Position numbers and translations under genes: made by a program. Of a stretch of 20,799 bases of DNA, positions 7,613 to 14,796 are shown piece by piece. The stretch's first letter is position 1. Every line of letters begins with the position of its first letter. The stretch spans positions 9,603 through 30,401 of the forward strand of contig MDVR01000040.1 of the NCBI GenBank assembly GCA_001940725.1, in the 5' to 3' direction. The notes below the pieces were generated by a model, which saw nothing but the letters and a program-made list of their open reading frames with translations, had not been told where the DNA came from and searched no databases. This DNA is from Candidatus Heimdallarchaeota archaeon LC_2 (GTDB taxonomy: Archaea > Asgardarchaeota > Heimdallarchaeia > Heimdallarchaeales > Kariarchaeaceae).

Positions 7613-7786
7613 ATGGAAGATAAAAATGATGAAATTATTACAATTAGTAAAAAAGAGTATGAGGCAATTAAAAAGGAACTGTTAGCTTTCTCAGATTATC
7701 AACGTTTGTCATCTTTATTAATTTGGATAGGAATTGCAATGGTGATTTTGCATATTGCCGCTGATGTGTTCTTCCATATTGTTTAA
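7613..7786 (+). CDS. Tiny membrane protein 5 with C-terminal H-x7-H helix (57 aa)
   Basis: ATG to TAA, 57 residues, abutting the previous stop (TAAATG). A GGAG string nine bases before the ATG is the best ribosome site in the cluster. The head is charged and probably helical (ISKKEYEAIKKELLAF). One membrane helix follows (about 34-57, LLIWIGIAMVILHIAADVFF) with histidines at 47 and 55, ending HIV. The histidine spacing is identical to genes 2 and 3. It ends two bases from the stop of the convergent 189-residue membrane protein. Function not recognised. Confidence 0.65.
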   Translation: MEDKNDEIITISKKEYEAIKKELLAFSDYQRLSSLLIWIGIAMVILHIAADVFFHIV

Positions 7787-7788
7787 TT

Positions 7789-8358
7789 TTACAAATCATT
7801 TTCAGTGAAAGGATCAATACCGGATTTACTTGCATCTGGTAAGGGCATTAATATTAATAATACAAACCAGGCAATCATAAATTGTAATGTATCGACCACA
7901 GGAAATTTTCTATCTGCTAATTCTCTTAATATTAGAAACCCGGTCAGTATAAGAAATAGATGCATATAAAATCTAGCAATCCGAGGTTCATTTATAAAAT
8001 TAAGGAATTCTTCTAGCGGAACTTTAAGAAATGTATTCTCTTTCAATATCCTTTGTATTGCCGTATTCGAAAAAATCAATAGAACCATAAAAAAAACCAT
8101 AAGTAATAAAATATAAAATAGTTCTTGAAAGTTAATCTTTATCCAATCAAGAATAATACTTTCAGAATAATCTCCATTGGTTCCTTCTAGCTTGAGCAGA
8201 ATTTTGATTACAGCTAATCCATAAAAAAAAATCCCAAATATACCAAATACTAAAACAAAATCTGGATTGACATGATTTGGTAGCCATCTAAATTTACGTT
8301 TCAAATAATCAAGTATAGGTTCTGAGCTGTCTTCATTATCAATTGAAGTTGAAGCCAT
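7789..8358 (-). CDS. Four-pass membrane protein, unknown function (189 aa)
   Basis: I choose the ATG at 8358 (MASTSIDNED). A TTG five codons upstream (8373) is open but has no better ribosome site. An acidic and basic cytosolic head of about 30 residues contains KRKFRWLPNHVNPDF. Four hydrophobic segments follow: VLVFGIFGIFFYGLAVIKIL, ILLLMVFFMVLLIF, FYMHLFLILTGFLIL and LQFMIAWFVLLILM. The tail is polar and acidic. A loop with FINEPRIARFYMH lies between the second and third. No transporter signature or redox motif is visible. It is convergent with the five tiny genes (two-base gap) and upstream of the other minus-strand membrane gene's 3' end, so these seven genes form a membrane-only island. 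Confidence 0.8.
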   Translation of the reverse strand: MASTSIDNEDSSEPILDYLKRKFRWLPNHVNPDFVLVFGIFGIFFYGLAVIKILLKLEGTNGDYSESIILDWIKINFQELFYILLLMVFFMVLLIFSNTAIQRILKENTFLKVPLEEFLNFINEPRIARFYMHLFLILTGFLILRELADRKFPVVDTLQFMIAWFVLLILMPLPDASKSGIDPFTENDL

Positions 8359-8469
8359 TATTTCTTTTATCAACTTATGTTTTTTATCCTTTGTAATAAT
8401 TCCGTCGTTAAATGAACTAGCATTAATTTAGAATTATCATTTTGAAAATTGTTCATTAAAATCTAAATG

Positions 8470-8835
8470 CTAAATTGATAATCCAATTAGAGCGGTTGTC
8501 AATAACAGTATGAGCCGGATAGTCATTGTAGTTTGATATTTAGGGTGAGTTATCTCTAGATCATAGAAATAAAATGATAATATTGAGATTATACCTAACA
8601 ATATTTTAAATATCAAAAATGGATGTAATGGTAATTCTATTCTTAATACACCAGTTACGAATGAGAACAATAATGCTATTTTTGTTATTATCATCAATGT
8701 GGACTTTGTCTTTGTTGCAAATTCTAAATCTTTTGATTCGGTAAATATTTGAGGAATTATTAATAAAACCAATACTGGGATAATTCCAATTACAAATGCA
8801 ATCCTGTGAAAAATTTGTAAATATAATTCATTCAT
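8470..8835 (-). CDS. Four-pass membrane protein, weakly CopD-like (121 aa)
   Basis: ATG to TAG, 121 residues, almost entirely hydrophobic. Four segments are visible, at about 8-28, 43-63, 72-91 and 102-121. Histidines fall at 11 (in IFHRIAFV, first segment) and 71 (ELPLHPFLIFKILLG, start of the third). The small size, four helices and membrane histidines are reminiscent of CopD-like or related small heme/copper membrane proteins. This resemblance is by eye only and is not a family assignment. About 110 bases separate it from the next minus-strand membrane gene, so co-transcription is possible. Confidence 0.8.
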   Translation of the reverse strand: MNELYLQIFHRIAFVIGIIPVLVLLIIPQIFTESKDLEFATKTKSTLMIITKIALLFSFVTGVLRIELPLHPFLIFKILLGIISILSFYFYDLEITHPKYQTTMTIRLILLLTTALIGLSI

Positions 8836-8972
8836 TGATAATTAGAATGTATGATGGTATCTCAAATTAATTGTCATAAGTACAATGAAAAGCCATAGAT
8901 TTATTTGTTAAATAACGTTAAATTAAAAACTGAAAATTAATGATGAGGTTTTATCCTTATTTTAGGATCATT

Positions 8973-9047
8973 GGGCCACTAGCTCAGCTTGGTTAGAGCG
9001 TTCGGCTGATAACCGGAAGGTCTGGAGTTCAAATCTCCGGTGGCCCA
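8973..9047 (+). tRNA. tRNA-Ile(GAU)
   Basis: The acceptor stem GGGCCAC/GTGGCCC is perfect, with discriminator A. The D arm contains AGCTCAG..GGTTAGAGC. The anticodon stem TTCGG/CCGGA encloses loop CTGATAA, giving anticodon GAU. The T arm is TGGAG-TTCAAAT-CTCCG. No intron and no encoded CCA. An imperfect hairpin (GTATC GAATA ttt TATTC aata GATAC) follows at 9056-9082, of unknown meaning. Confidence 0.97.
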
Positions 9048-9220
9048 TTACTTTTGTATCGAATATTTTATTCAATAGATACCGTTTATTTACTCACCGA
9101 AAGATTGGTAGAAGACAAATCAATAAATTTCAAGCCCATCTTGAATCCCAAAAAGCCACAAATCTCTTTTTTAAATCTGGCAATCGATTTCTTTTTTTAA
9201 TTCCATTCAAATCCTTAAAT

Positions 9221-9541
9221 ATGAATGAACAATCAGATATGCAAAAATTATATGCAAAATTGCTAGATAAAGCTCTTGAAGACGGAATAATCACTGAAGA
9301 AGAGCAAGCTATTCTAGATGATGTAAAAATGAATATTGGTGATTATGAAAAACTCCTTTCTGAGGCTCTTGAAGATGAAATTATTACAGAGAAAGAAGCT
9401 AAAGATTTAAGGAATTCAAGAGCAAAAATGTTAGATATGGCTTGGTTAACAGCAGATAAAGATGCAGAGATAGATCCTGATGAGGCAGGACTTTTGAATT
9501 TAATGTTAAATTTACTAAAGAAAATTGAAATGGATAAATAA
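9221..9541 (+). CDS. Acidic three-repeat helical protein (106 aa)
   Basis: ATG to TAA, cytosolic, very acidic, no cysteines. Three tandem copies of one helical unit are visible. Two are near-identical in plan: LLDKALEDGIITEEEQAIL at 14-32 and LLSEALEDEIITEKEAKDL at 45-63. The third, at 73-92, is ADKDAEIDPDEAGLL. The pattern 'A..DG.I...E...L' is shared by TerB-like, SHOCT and EF-hand-like segments, all of which place an acidic turn before a helix. The third copy has acidic residues at alternating positions (D79, D81, E83, D85), which could bind a divalent metal. I cannot assign a function. No Shine-Dalgarno lies before the ATG. The next gene downstream is the E2, about 100 bases away. Confidence 0.8.
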   Translation: MNEQSDMQKLYAKLLDKALEDGIITEEEQAILDDVKMNIGDYEKLLSEALEDEIITEKEAKDLRNSRAKMLDMAWLTADKDAEIDPDEAGLLNLMLNLLKKIEMDK

Positions 9542-9641
9542 TCACAAACTAAATCAAAGTTATTTTATACAAATTCATTAGAATAAACGGAAGATTAAAA
9601 CAAATCAAATCATCAATAATGACAGGAGCCATTATTTCAGT

Positions 9642-10103
9642 ATGCTACCGGAAGAAGATTTTTGGATGAGATTGGCAATTGAAGCTGACGAAATGAAACG
9701 AGAACAGCCAAGTTTTGAACCAGTTGATGGGGATGTTACTCGCTGGAAAGGTTTCATTATTGGAACAAATATTTACGATGGTGGAGTTTTTGTATTTGAA
9801 ATAAAAATTCCTAGAGAATATCCTTTCAAACCCCCTATTGTAAAAACTAAGACAAAAATATGGCATCCTAATTTCTTCAATGATAAGGTGTGTGTCGGGA
9901 TATTGGGTAAACATTGGGCCCCAGCAAATAATTTGGTTGATATTGTTGAATCTTTACGATTTCTTTTGTCTAACCCAAATCCAGATGACCCCCTTCATTC
10001 ATCGGCAGCTAACATGATGAAAACTAATTCTGAGGCATTTGGTGGTAGAGCAAAAGAATGGGTAGAACTTTATGCTGGATGGGATCAATCAAGTTTATTT
10101 TAA
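9642..10103 (+). CDS. E2-like ubiquitin-conjugating enzyme (UBC fold)
   Basis: E2 enzymes accept activated ubiquitin from E1 as a thioester and pass it to a substrate lysine. This 153-residue protein is a single UBC domain of normal length. Visible landmarks are the helix-1 region ending at W35, the proline-rich YPFKPP loop (60-65), the HPN motif (75-77) with its oxyanion asparagine N77, and the presumed catalytic cysteine C84 in KVCVGIL. W92 and P94 follow in KHWAP, with the flanking NPNPDDPL loop at 111-118. All key E2 elements are present, so it should be active. AGGAG lies 14 bases before the ATG. It is separate from the ubiquitin-E1 pair 3.4 kb away, and is convergent with aRF1 with a two-base gap. 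No RING protein is in the window. Confidence 0.95.
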   Translation: MLPEEDFWMRLAIEADEMKREQPSFEPVDGDVTRWKGFIIGTNIYDGGVFVFEIKIPREYPFKPPIVKTKTKIWHPNFFNDKVCVGILGKHWAPANNLVDIVESLRFLLSNPNPDDPLHSSAANMMKTNSEAFGGRAKEWVELYAGWDQSSLF

Positions 10104-10105
10104 TT

Positions 10106-11362
10106 TTATAAATCAATAGGATAGCGTAATATTGCTCCAATACCTGTGAAAGAGTTTAATAAGATTTGTCCATCTTCGTGTTGGATCGATATCACTTCGA
10201 TTTCTGCACCTGTGTCAATTGCTAATTTTTCAAATTCATCTATTAATTCCCAATCTTCAATAATGGACAAAGTTCCATTTGACTTACATTGGGGGCAGGA
10301 AGTATCTACAAGCTTTACTGCTAATTCTTTTTGGTTAATATAAGAGGTTGACTCTATGAATTGTTTATTACATTTAGAACATTCAATTTTTGACTGTATT
10401 TTTTCTATTCCATCACTGAATAGTATAATTTCAACAGCTGAAGCTTTCAGTGCCTTTCTAATGTGTTTTTCACCATAGATTGCTTTACCCGAATCCTTAC
10501 CTAATTCACCGAGGAATTGTTGTACTAACTTTTTTTCTTTGATAAGGGCATATTGTTCTAAATCATCTTCAGCACGCATTAATAGCTCTCGAATTCCAAT
10601 TTCTCCTGTATAACCCACATCGTATACTTTGAAGATTTTTTCTTTAAGACGATAATCAAGGCTGGGATGCTCAAGAAATTCATCCTTACTCATAGCTGGC
10701 CCTCCTACAACTAATGCTGAAATTGGATTATCTTCTAAAAAAATATGATTCGCTTTTACAGCCATTTTAGAGTAAAATTCTCTTGCTAATATCTCAATAC
10801 CTCGCTCAATTCTACCTGCAGACTGTCCACCTCTACTATGCTTACCAGGAACAAAGCTATTGACATCATCAATTAGATTTAAACTACTGCCTTTAATTGT
10901 CGCGAATGATGCCCCACCTCTATCAATTACGATGATTCCCAATTGATCTTTGGTTTCTAACATTGATTTTAAGTGATCTACATGAAATTGACTATCACAA
11001 ATATAACTTTTGATAGTAACTTTTTCTGGAGGTTCGATAGCAAAATATTCAACTTTCTGAGCAGATTCAGTAATGCCAGAAAATATTGCTAGTCCATTTT
11101 CTCCATTTTTCAAATATTGCATTCTAGATAAAATACTTCTTAAAGCGTCAGCAACGGCTTTCCCTGTCTTTCGATCTTTAATATTAGTAGTTGTACCAAG
11201 CTCATCACGTAGTAATGCTGTTGTATCCGAGAGTTGGGTACCTGGCGGAATATATAAAGTTACTAAGTTTGTACTCAAATTGAAACTTTTTTTTCTCTCT
11301 AGTTTTCTAATACTTTTTTTCAGATGGTATAACTCTAGAGAACTTCTTTTCTTTTCAGACAA
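10106..11362 (-). CDS. prf1: Peptide chain release factor aRF1
   Basis: aRF1 reads all three stop codons in the ribosomal A site and triggers peptide release; it is homologous to eRF1. The 418 residues include the N-terminal stop-recognition domain with YICDSQF (120-126), matching YxCxxxF. The GGQ peptidyl-hydrolysis motif is at 178-180 in HSRGGQSAGR. A C-terminal domain has zinc-type cysteines C328, C331, C356 and C359. The motif that is NIKS in almost all eRF1/aRF1 proteins reads NIKD here (60-63); the aspartate codon at 11174-11176 is unambiguous. The start is TTG at 11362, because GAGG lies eight bases before it and no usable ATG exists. Genes in this window end in TAA, TAG and TGA, so stop reassignment is not indicated. 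Confidence 0.97.
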   Translation of the reverse strand: MSEKKRSSLELYHLKKSIRKLERKKSFNLSTNLVTLYIPPGTQLSDTTALLRDELGTTTNIKDRKTGKAVADALRSILSRMQYLKNGENGLAIFSGITESAQKVEYFAIEPPEKVTIKSYICDSQFHVDHLKSMLETKDQLGIIVIDRGGASFATIKGSSLNLIDDVNSFVPGKHSRGGQSAGRIERGIEILAREFYSKMAVKANHIFLEDNPISALVVGGPAMSKDEFLEHPSLDYRLKEKIFKVYDVGYTGEIGIRELLMRAEDDLEQYALIKEKKLVQQFLGELGKDSGKAIYGEKHIRKALKASAVEIILFSDGIEKIQSKIECSKCNKQFIESTSYINQKELAVKLVDTSCPQCKSNGTLSIIEDWELIDEFEKLAIDTGAEIEVISIQHEDGQILLNSFTGIGAILRYPIDL

Positions 11363-11370
11363 ACTGTATT

Positions 11371-11374
11371 CCTC
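11371..11374 (-). promoter_or_regulatory. Shine-Dalgarno deciding the aRF1 TTG start
   Basis: The minus strand reads GAGG eight bases before TTG 11362. The only nearby upstream ATG runs into TAA after one codon, so this site fixes the TTG start. Confidence 0.65.
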
Positions 11375-11555
11375 TTTCTTGTTATTGCATTTTATACTTA
11401 AAGTGAGTTGAGATATATTACAATAATTATTTCTTAATTCTTAAACTTGAGATAATAAAATGAATATAACAAAATTAGAATAAAATATCGTTTTTTTATC
11501 AAGATATTGGGGTCATTTCCAATTATTTATTTTAGTTTTGAAATACAATAAAATT

Positions 11556-11562
11556 AAGAGGA
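11556..11562 (+). promoter_or_regulatory. Shine-Dalgarno deciding the MBF1 start
   Basis: AAGAGGA lies nine bases upstream of TTG 11571. The farther TTG at 11538 has no such site, so the shorter protein is preferred. Confidence 0.6.
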
Positions 11563-11570
11563 AAATTAAA

Positions 11571-12107
11571 TTGAGAAAGAAAACTGTAGAAACATGTGAA
11601 ATGTGTAGCTCCGAGGTGTATAATCCTGTTACTATAAAAGTTGAAGGTGCCCTACTCAATGTTTGTTCAAATTGTATCAGTTTTGGCAATATCGTTGAAA
11701 AACCCAGAGCTGCAGGTAGTAGATCTTCCCAGTCATCTGGTAGATTTCCAGTAAAAAGTGGTATGAGATCCTCATCAAGATTAAAATTCAAACCAAAAAT
11801 AAATACTGATGATAAGGAACTCACAAGTGATTTTGCTGATATTATAAGATCTGCCAGAATGAAGCGAAAAATTACTCATGATCAATTGGCTTCAAAAACG
11901 GGTCTAAGTATTCCATTTATCAAATCAATGGAAGCTGGAAAAGTGAGACCTACTGATAGCGCTGCAAAGAAATTAGAACGGGAACTCAAAGTCTCACTGT
12001 TGATTACTCCTGATTTGGAATTAGAATATGCACAAAAATCTAGGTCAAAAGCAACTACACTTGGTGATATTGCGGTTATTAAAAAATTTGAATATGATGA
12101 AAATTAA
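11571..12107 (+). CDS. mbf1: Multiprotein bridging factor 1 (archaeal MBF1)
   Basis: MBF1 is a conserved Cro/C1-type protein. In archaea it associates with ribosomes and in eukaryotes it also helps guard the reading frame and bridges TBP with activators. From TTG 11571 it is 178 residues. A zinc ribbon near the N-terminus has CEMC and CSNC about 22 residues apart. A basic, serine-rich linker follows, then a helix-turn-helix (DQLASKTGLSIPFIKSMEAG) in the C-terminal half and a charged tail. This zinc-ribbon plus HTH order is typical of archaeal MBF1. The longer reading from TTG 11538 adds 11 basic residues (KYNKIKRKIKL) and lacks a ribosome site. It is divergent from aRF1, with about 200 bases between them. 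Confidence 0.9.
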   Translation: MRKKTVETCEMCSSEVYNPVTIKVEGALLNVCSNCISFGNIVEKPRAAGSRSSQSSGRFPVKSGMRSSSRLKFKPKINTDDKELTSDFADIIRSARMKRKITHDQLASKTGLSIPFIKSMEAGKVRPTDSAAKKLERELKVSLLITPDLELEYAQKSRSKATTLGDIAVIKKFEYDEN

Positions 12108-12132
12108 AAATTACAATTGAAATTTAACAAAA

Positions 12133-12660
12133 CTAAAGGAACTTTCCGCTTCTAGTTGATTTACTATTACCCATCTTAATATTCATTTTTGCATTTGAAT
12201 TTTGTTCATATAATTTATCAGACCCTAGTAATTGAAACAAGAAAATAGAAAGAGCAGCCACCTCACTGTGGGGTTGCCAACCAATCGCAGTATTAAAATC
12301 AGATAATGAATAAATATATCGAGGAACTTTAGCCCCACCTACTATTAATAAGATATTTTCATTTGGATATTTTTTTAATGTTTGAATTGTGTCTTGGTGA
12401 TTTTCTCCGTACATGGTAAGATGTATTTTAATTCCATCCCAGCTTTTAATAATTTGTTGAGGTTTATCATTAAATGAAATTTTAAATTTTCCTCCCCATC
12501 TAGAAACAATATCAGTTATAGTCTCCTCCAAGCTCAAATCAAAATCACCCGAATAATAAAAATCAGATGCTCCAAGTGATCTTGCGCTTAAAGCTACATG
12601 GGTGGTCATTCTCTTATCACGATACTGTCTATGATCTAGTCGTAATACACTTACTTTCAT
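12133..12660 (-). CDS. trm56: tRNA (cytidine-56 2'-O)-methyltransferase aTrm56
   Basis: aTrm56 is a SPOUT-class enzyme that 2'-O-methylates C56 in the T loop of archaeal tRNAs using S-adenosylmethionine. This 175-residue protein matches the family. The N-terminal VLRLDHRQYRDKRMTTHV block spans 5-22. LTMYG is at 81-85. The knot-forming SAM site has IVGGAKVP (106-113) and IGWQPHSEVAAL (126-137). Start ATG, stop TAG. Its first four bases overlap the end of the UMP kinase gene (ATGA), so the two are surely co-transcribed and translationally coupled. Confidence 0.96.
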   Translation of the reverse strand: MKVSVLRLDHRQYRDKRMTTHVALSARSLGASDFYYSGDFDLSLEETITDIVSRWGGKFKISFNDKPQQIIKSWDGIKIHLTMYGENHQDTIQTLKKYPNENILLIVGGAKVPRYIYSLSDFNTAIGWQPHSEVAALSIFLFQLLGSDKLYEQNSNAKMNIKMGNSKSTRSGKFL

Positions 12661-13334
12661 TTGATAATTGTTCCATTATTATTCCCATTTATGGTTTCCA
12701 ATAGAAGATTAGGTATCCTGCCATCAAGAAAAACTAGTTTAATTTCAGATCGTTGAACTATACTAAGCCCCACTATATCAAACAGCGCATATTTTCCGGG
12801 GCTTTGTTCATTTTGTTTGATAATTTCAGCAAAGTCGTCATATGATATTTTTTCTAAAGGAATAGCATCTTCGAATTTTGCTGGGTCTTTATCGAATACA
12901 TGTGTAATATTGGATAAATTAAATAAAAAATCGGCTTGAATATATTCCGCAAATATTGCTGCTACTGCATTAGTAGATTGTCCCGGTTGAAAACCTCCAA
13001 CTATAACAAGTGGATTCGAATTTACTATTGAAATAAGTTCTTGATAATCTTTTGGAGGATGAGGATACGCCTCTGGAAGGCCAGAAATTAACAATCTGGC
13101 ATTTTGTCTTGCAGCTTCAATACCAATAAAATCTTGATAACTATCATTTGCCCCCAATTCTCCTGCCACTTTTGCAAAATCACGGGCAGGTTTTCCTCCA
13201 CCTACAACAACTCCAATTTGATGTCCTTCTTGATTTAATTTTCTTATAAGATCAATCCATTCCTTTATCAAGTTGACATTAATCTGATTATCATTAAAGA
13301 GAATACTTCCACCTATTTTTAATATAAGTTTCAC
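12657..13334 (-). CDS. pyrH: Uridylate (UMP) kinase, archaeal type
   Basis: Phosphorylates UMP to UDP in pyrimidine nucleotide synthesis and belongs to the amino acid kinase fold. The 225 residues show the N-terminal phosphate-binding KIGGS (6-10), VVGGGKPARDF (44-53), the UMP-site block GIEAARQNARLLI (71-83) and AYPHPP (89-94). The GGFQPGQSTNAVAA segment (113-126) is clear, although this position usually reads TTDAVA; here N122 replaces the aspartate. GTG start with AGGT eight bases upstream; TGA stop overlapping the next ATG. Isopentenyl phosphate kinase has the same fold but carries a catalytic histidine after KxGGS, which is absent here. UMP kinase is therefore the better call. Confidence 0.9.
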   Translation of the reverse strand: MKLILKIGGSILFNDNQINVNLIKEWIDLIRKLNQEGHQIGVVVGGGKPARDFAKVAGELGANDSYQDFIGIEAARQNARLLISGLPEAYPHPPKDYQELISIVNSNPLVIVGGFQPGQSTNAVAAIFAEYIQADFLFNLSNITHVFDKDPAKFEDAIPLEKISYDDFAEIIKQNEQSPGKYALFDIVGLSIVQRSEIKLVFLDGRIPNLLLETINGNNNGTIIK

Positions 13335-13522
13335 TGGTTGTTACCTAAATGATATTATTATTCCTTCTTAAAAATTCTTACTGAATAGTGCAGATTAAAA
13401 AAGACTAGCAAGTGTAATTTTGGAGGTTTGTATTGATTTGAGTCAAAAAAAATTGAATGAAATTTCAAAATTAATCAAAGTATTTAGATTTCTTTTTAGC
13501 CTTGTAATACATCATAATAAAC

Positions 13523-13765
13523 ATGGAAATTCAAGTAGTTTCAGCAATTGGCGGTGGGGCACCAATAAAAGTCAATTTAGAACCCCAAGATTCTGTCGGA
13601 AAATTAAAATCATTAGTCGCGAAAGAAAGAAGAATCCCAGCATCTACAGTAATGATTGTCTTTCGAGGTCACAAACTGGATGAAGCAGAATCTCTAAAGG
13701 CTGTTGGAATGGGTGATGGAGATAAATGTTACTTAATAATTAGAACCGAAGGCGGCATTAACTAA
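13523..13765 (+). CDS. Ubiquitin-like modifier with processable diglycine
   Basis: An 80-residue single ubiquitin fold, close to eukaryotic ubiquitin in length. Landmarks are the N-terminal strand MEIQVVSAIG, DSVGKLKSLVAKERRIP (23-39, the ubiquitin helix and its following turn) and FRGHKLDEAESLKAVGMGDGD (47-67). The C-terminus is IRTEGGIN: G77-G78 followed by I79-N80. The two extra residues mean a precursor that a protease, typically a JAMM/Rpn11-like enzyme, must trim before E1 can adenylate the GG end. Lysines at 16, 28, 29, 34, 51, 59 and 68 are available, so chain formation cannot be excluded. The E1-like gene follows at once, making a modifier-activator operon. A MoaD or SAMP protein is less likely given the ubiquitin-like second half and the tail after GG. 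Confidence 0.95.
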   Translation: MEIQVVSAIGGGAPIKVNLEPQDSVGKLKSLVAKERRIPASTVMIVFRGHKLDEAESLKAVGMGDGDKCYLIIRTEGGIN

Positions 13766-13782
13766 TTATCTTGGCTTCCAAA

Positions 13783-14787
13783 ATGAATAATGAATCACGC
13801 TATCATAGGCAATCATTAATCCCTGATTGGGATCAGCAAAAGTTAAAGAATGCCAAAGTAATCATTTTAGGCATTGGTGCTCTTGGGAGTTATGTAGCTA
13901 CTAATTTAACATTAGCTGGGGTAGGGAGCCTGATTCTTGTTGATTTCGATACAATTGAAACAAGTAATCTCAATAGACAATTATTATTTGTTAATGATGA
14001 TGTGGGAAAAAATAAAGCTGAAATTGCAGCACAAAAGTTGAAAAAATTAAATGAGGATATTGATATTATTCCTTTTGGTAAATCAATGGAGGAGCTACCA
14101 AACTCTCTTATTTCAGGTACGTCTCTCCTATTATCGTGTCTAGATACATTTCCTGGTAGAAGATGGGCGAATTCTTTAGCAATTCGTGAAAAAGTTCCAA
14201 TGATTACTGGTGGTATGTATGCTTTTATTGGTCAGATTCAGACTATTATTCCATATAAGACTCCGTGTTTTGAATGTCAGCCTTTAATTCCTGAAGAAAA
14301 ACTTGCTCAGGCTTGTTCACCATTAGGTGAAAAACGAAAAGAATTACGAGAGGAAAAAGAAGAACCCTCATTACCTGCTGTTTCTACAGTTTCCTCAATT
14401 ATCGGTGGTTTGATGTCACAAGAATGTCTCAAATTATTACTTGAAATTGGGGTGCCTCTTAACAATTATATGGTATACGATGGGTTAAATAATAATTATA
14501 CAACTATAGAATTATCCAAGAATAAAAATTGTCCAATTTGTGGTGATAATTATAAACTTAAATCCGCTATCCTATTGATCTTCAAAGATGATAATCTAAC
14601 AAGTGTCAAGAACAGAATTGCTTATGCCTTTGGATTAGCAGATCCAAAATTAATGATAAAAGGAAAATTCCTTTCAGACGATCATAAAATAAATTGGGAC
14701 AACAAAACCATAATTTTCGTCTTGGATGATAGATTAGCATTACCTCTTTCATTAAAAGTAAAATTTGAAAAAATTTCTAAAGGTTAA
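13783..14787 (+). CDS. E1-like ubiquitin-activating enzyme with C-terminal extension
   Basis: Adenylates the modifier's C-terminal glycine with ATP and carries it as a thioester. Numbered from TTG 13771, the nucleotide-binding G34-I-G36-A-L-G39, the acidic D58/D60 in VDFDTIE and SNLNRQ (65-70) form the ThiF/MoeB/E1 core. Structural zinc cysteines are C166, C169, C254 and C257. C182 in QACSPLG is the best catalytic-cysteine candidate, followed by a highly charged KRKELREEKEE stretch. After the zinc pair a further 80 residues remain, beyond a MoeB-sized core. Their strand-helix pattern suggests a ubiquitin-fold domain for E2 docking, as in eukaryotic E1s (inference). I start at ATG 13783 (334 aa). 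TTG 13771 is possible and neither has a ribosome site. It begins 17 bases after the ubiquitin gene and converges on the Yip1-like gene. Confidence 0.93.
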   Translation: MNNESRYHRQSLIPDWDQQKLKNAKVIILGIGALGSYVATNLTLAGVGSLILVDFDTIETSNLNRQLLFVNDDVGKNKAEIAAQKLKKLNEDIDIIPFGKSMEELPNSLISGTSLLLSCLDTFPGRRWANSLAIREKVPMITGGMYAFIGQIQTIIPYKTPCFECQPLIPEEKLAQACSPLGEKRKELREEKEEPSLPAVSTVSSIIGGLMSQECLKLLLEIGVPLNNYMVYDGLNNNYTTIELSKNKNCPICGDNYKLKSAILLIFKDDNLTSVKNRIAYAFGLADPKLMIKGKFLSDDHKINWDNKTIIFVLDDRLALPLSLKVKFEKISKG

Positions 14788-14796
14788 ATTGTAAAT

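Noticed and set aside
9056..9082. Imperfect hairpin after tRNA-Ile as a regulatory RNA or terminator
   Set aside because: AT-rich stem with a four-base bulge and no following T-run; could be chance.
11174..11185. Stop codon reassignment implied by NIKD in aRF1
   Set aside because: TAA, TAG and TGA each end genes here at sensible places (TAG ends the polymerase and trm56, TGA ends pyrH and the coiled-coil gene).
12657..13334. Isopentenyl phosphate kinase
   Set aside because: The catalytic histidine after KxGGS is missing, and the GIEAARQNARLL and AYPHPP blocks fit archaeal UMP kinase.
13420..13683. An 87-codon frame overlapping the ubiquitin gene with a GGAGG near its start
   Set aside because: It overlaps most of the ubiquitin gene in another frame and its protein is low-complexity. 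Ubiquitin is unmistakable, so this is a shadow.
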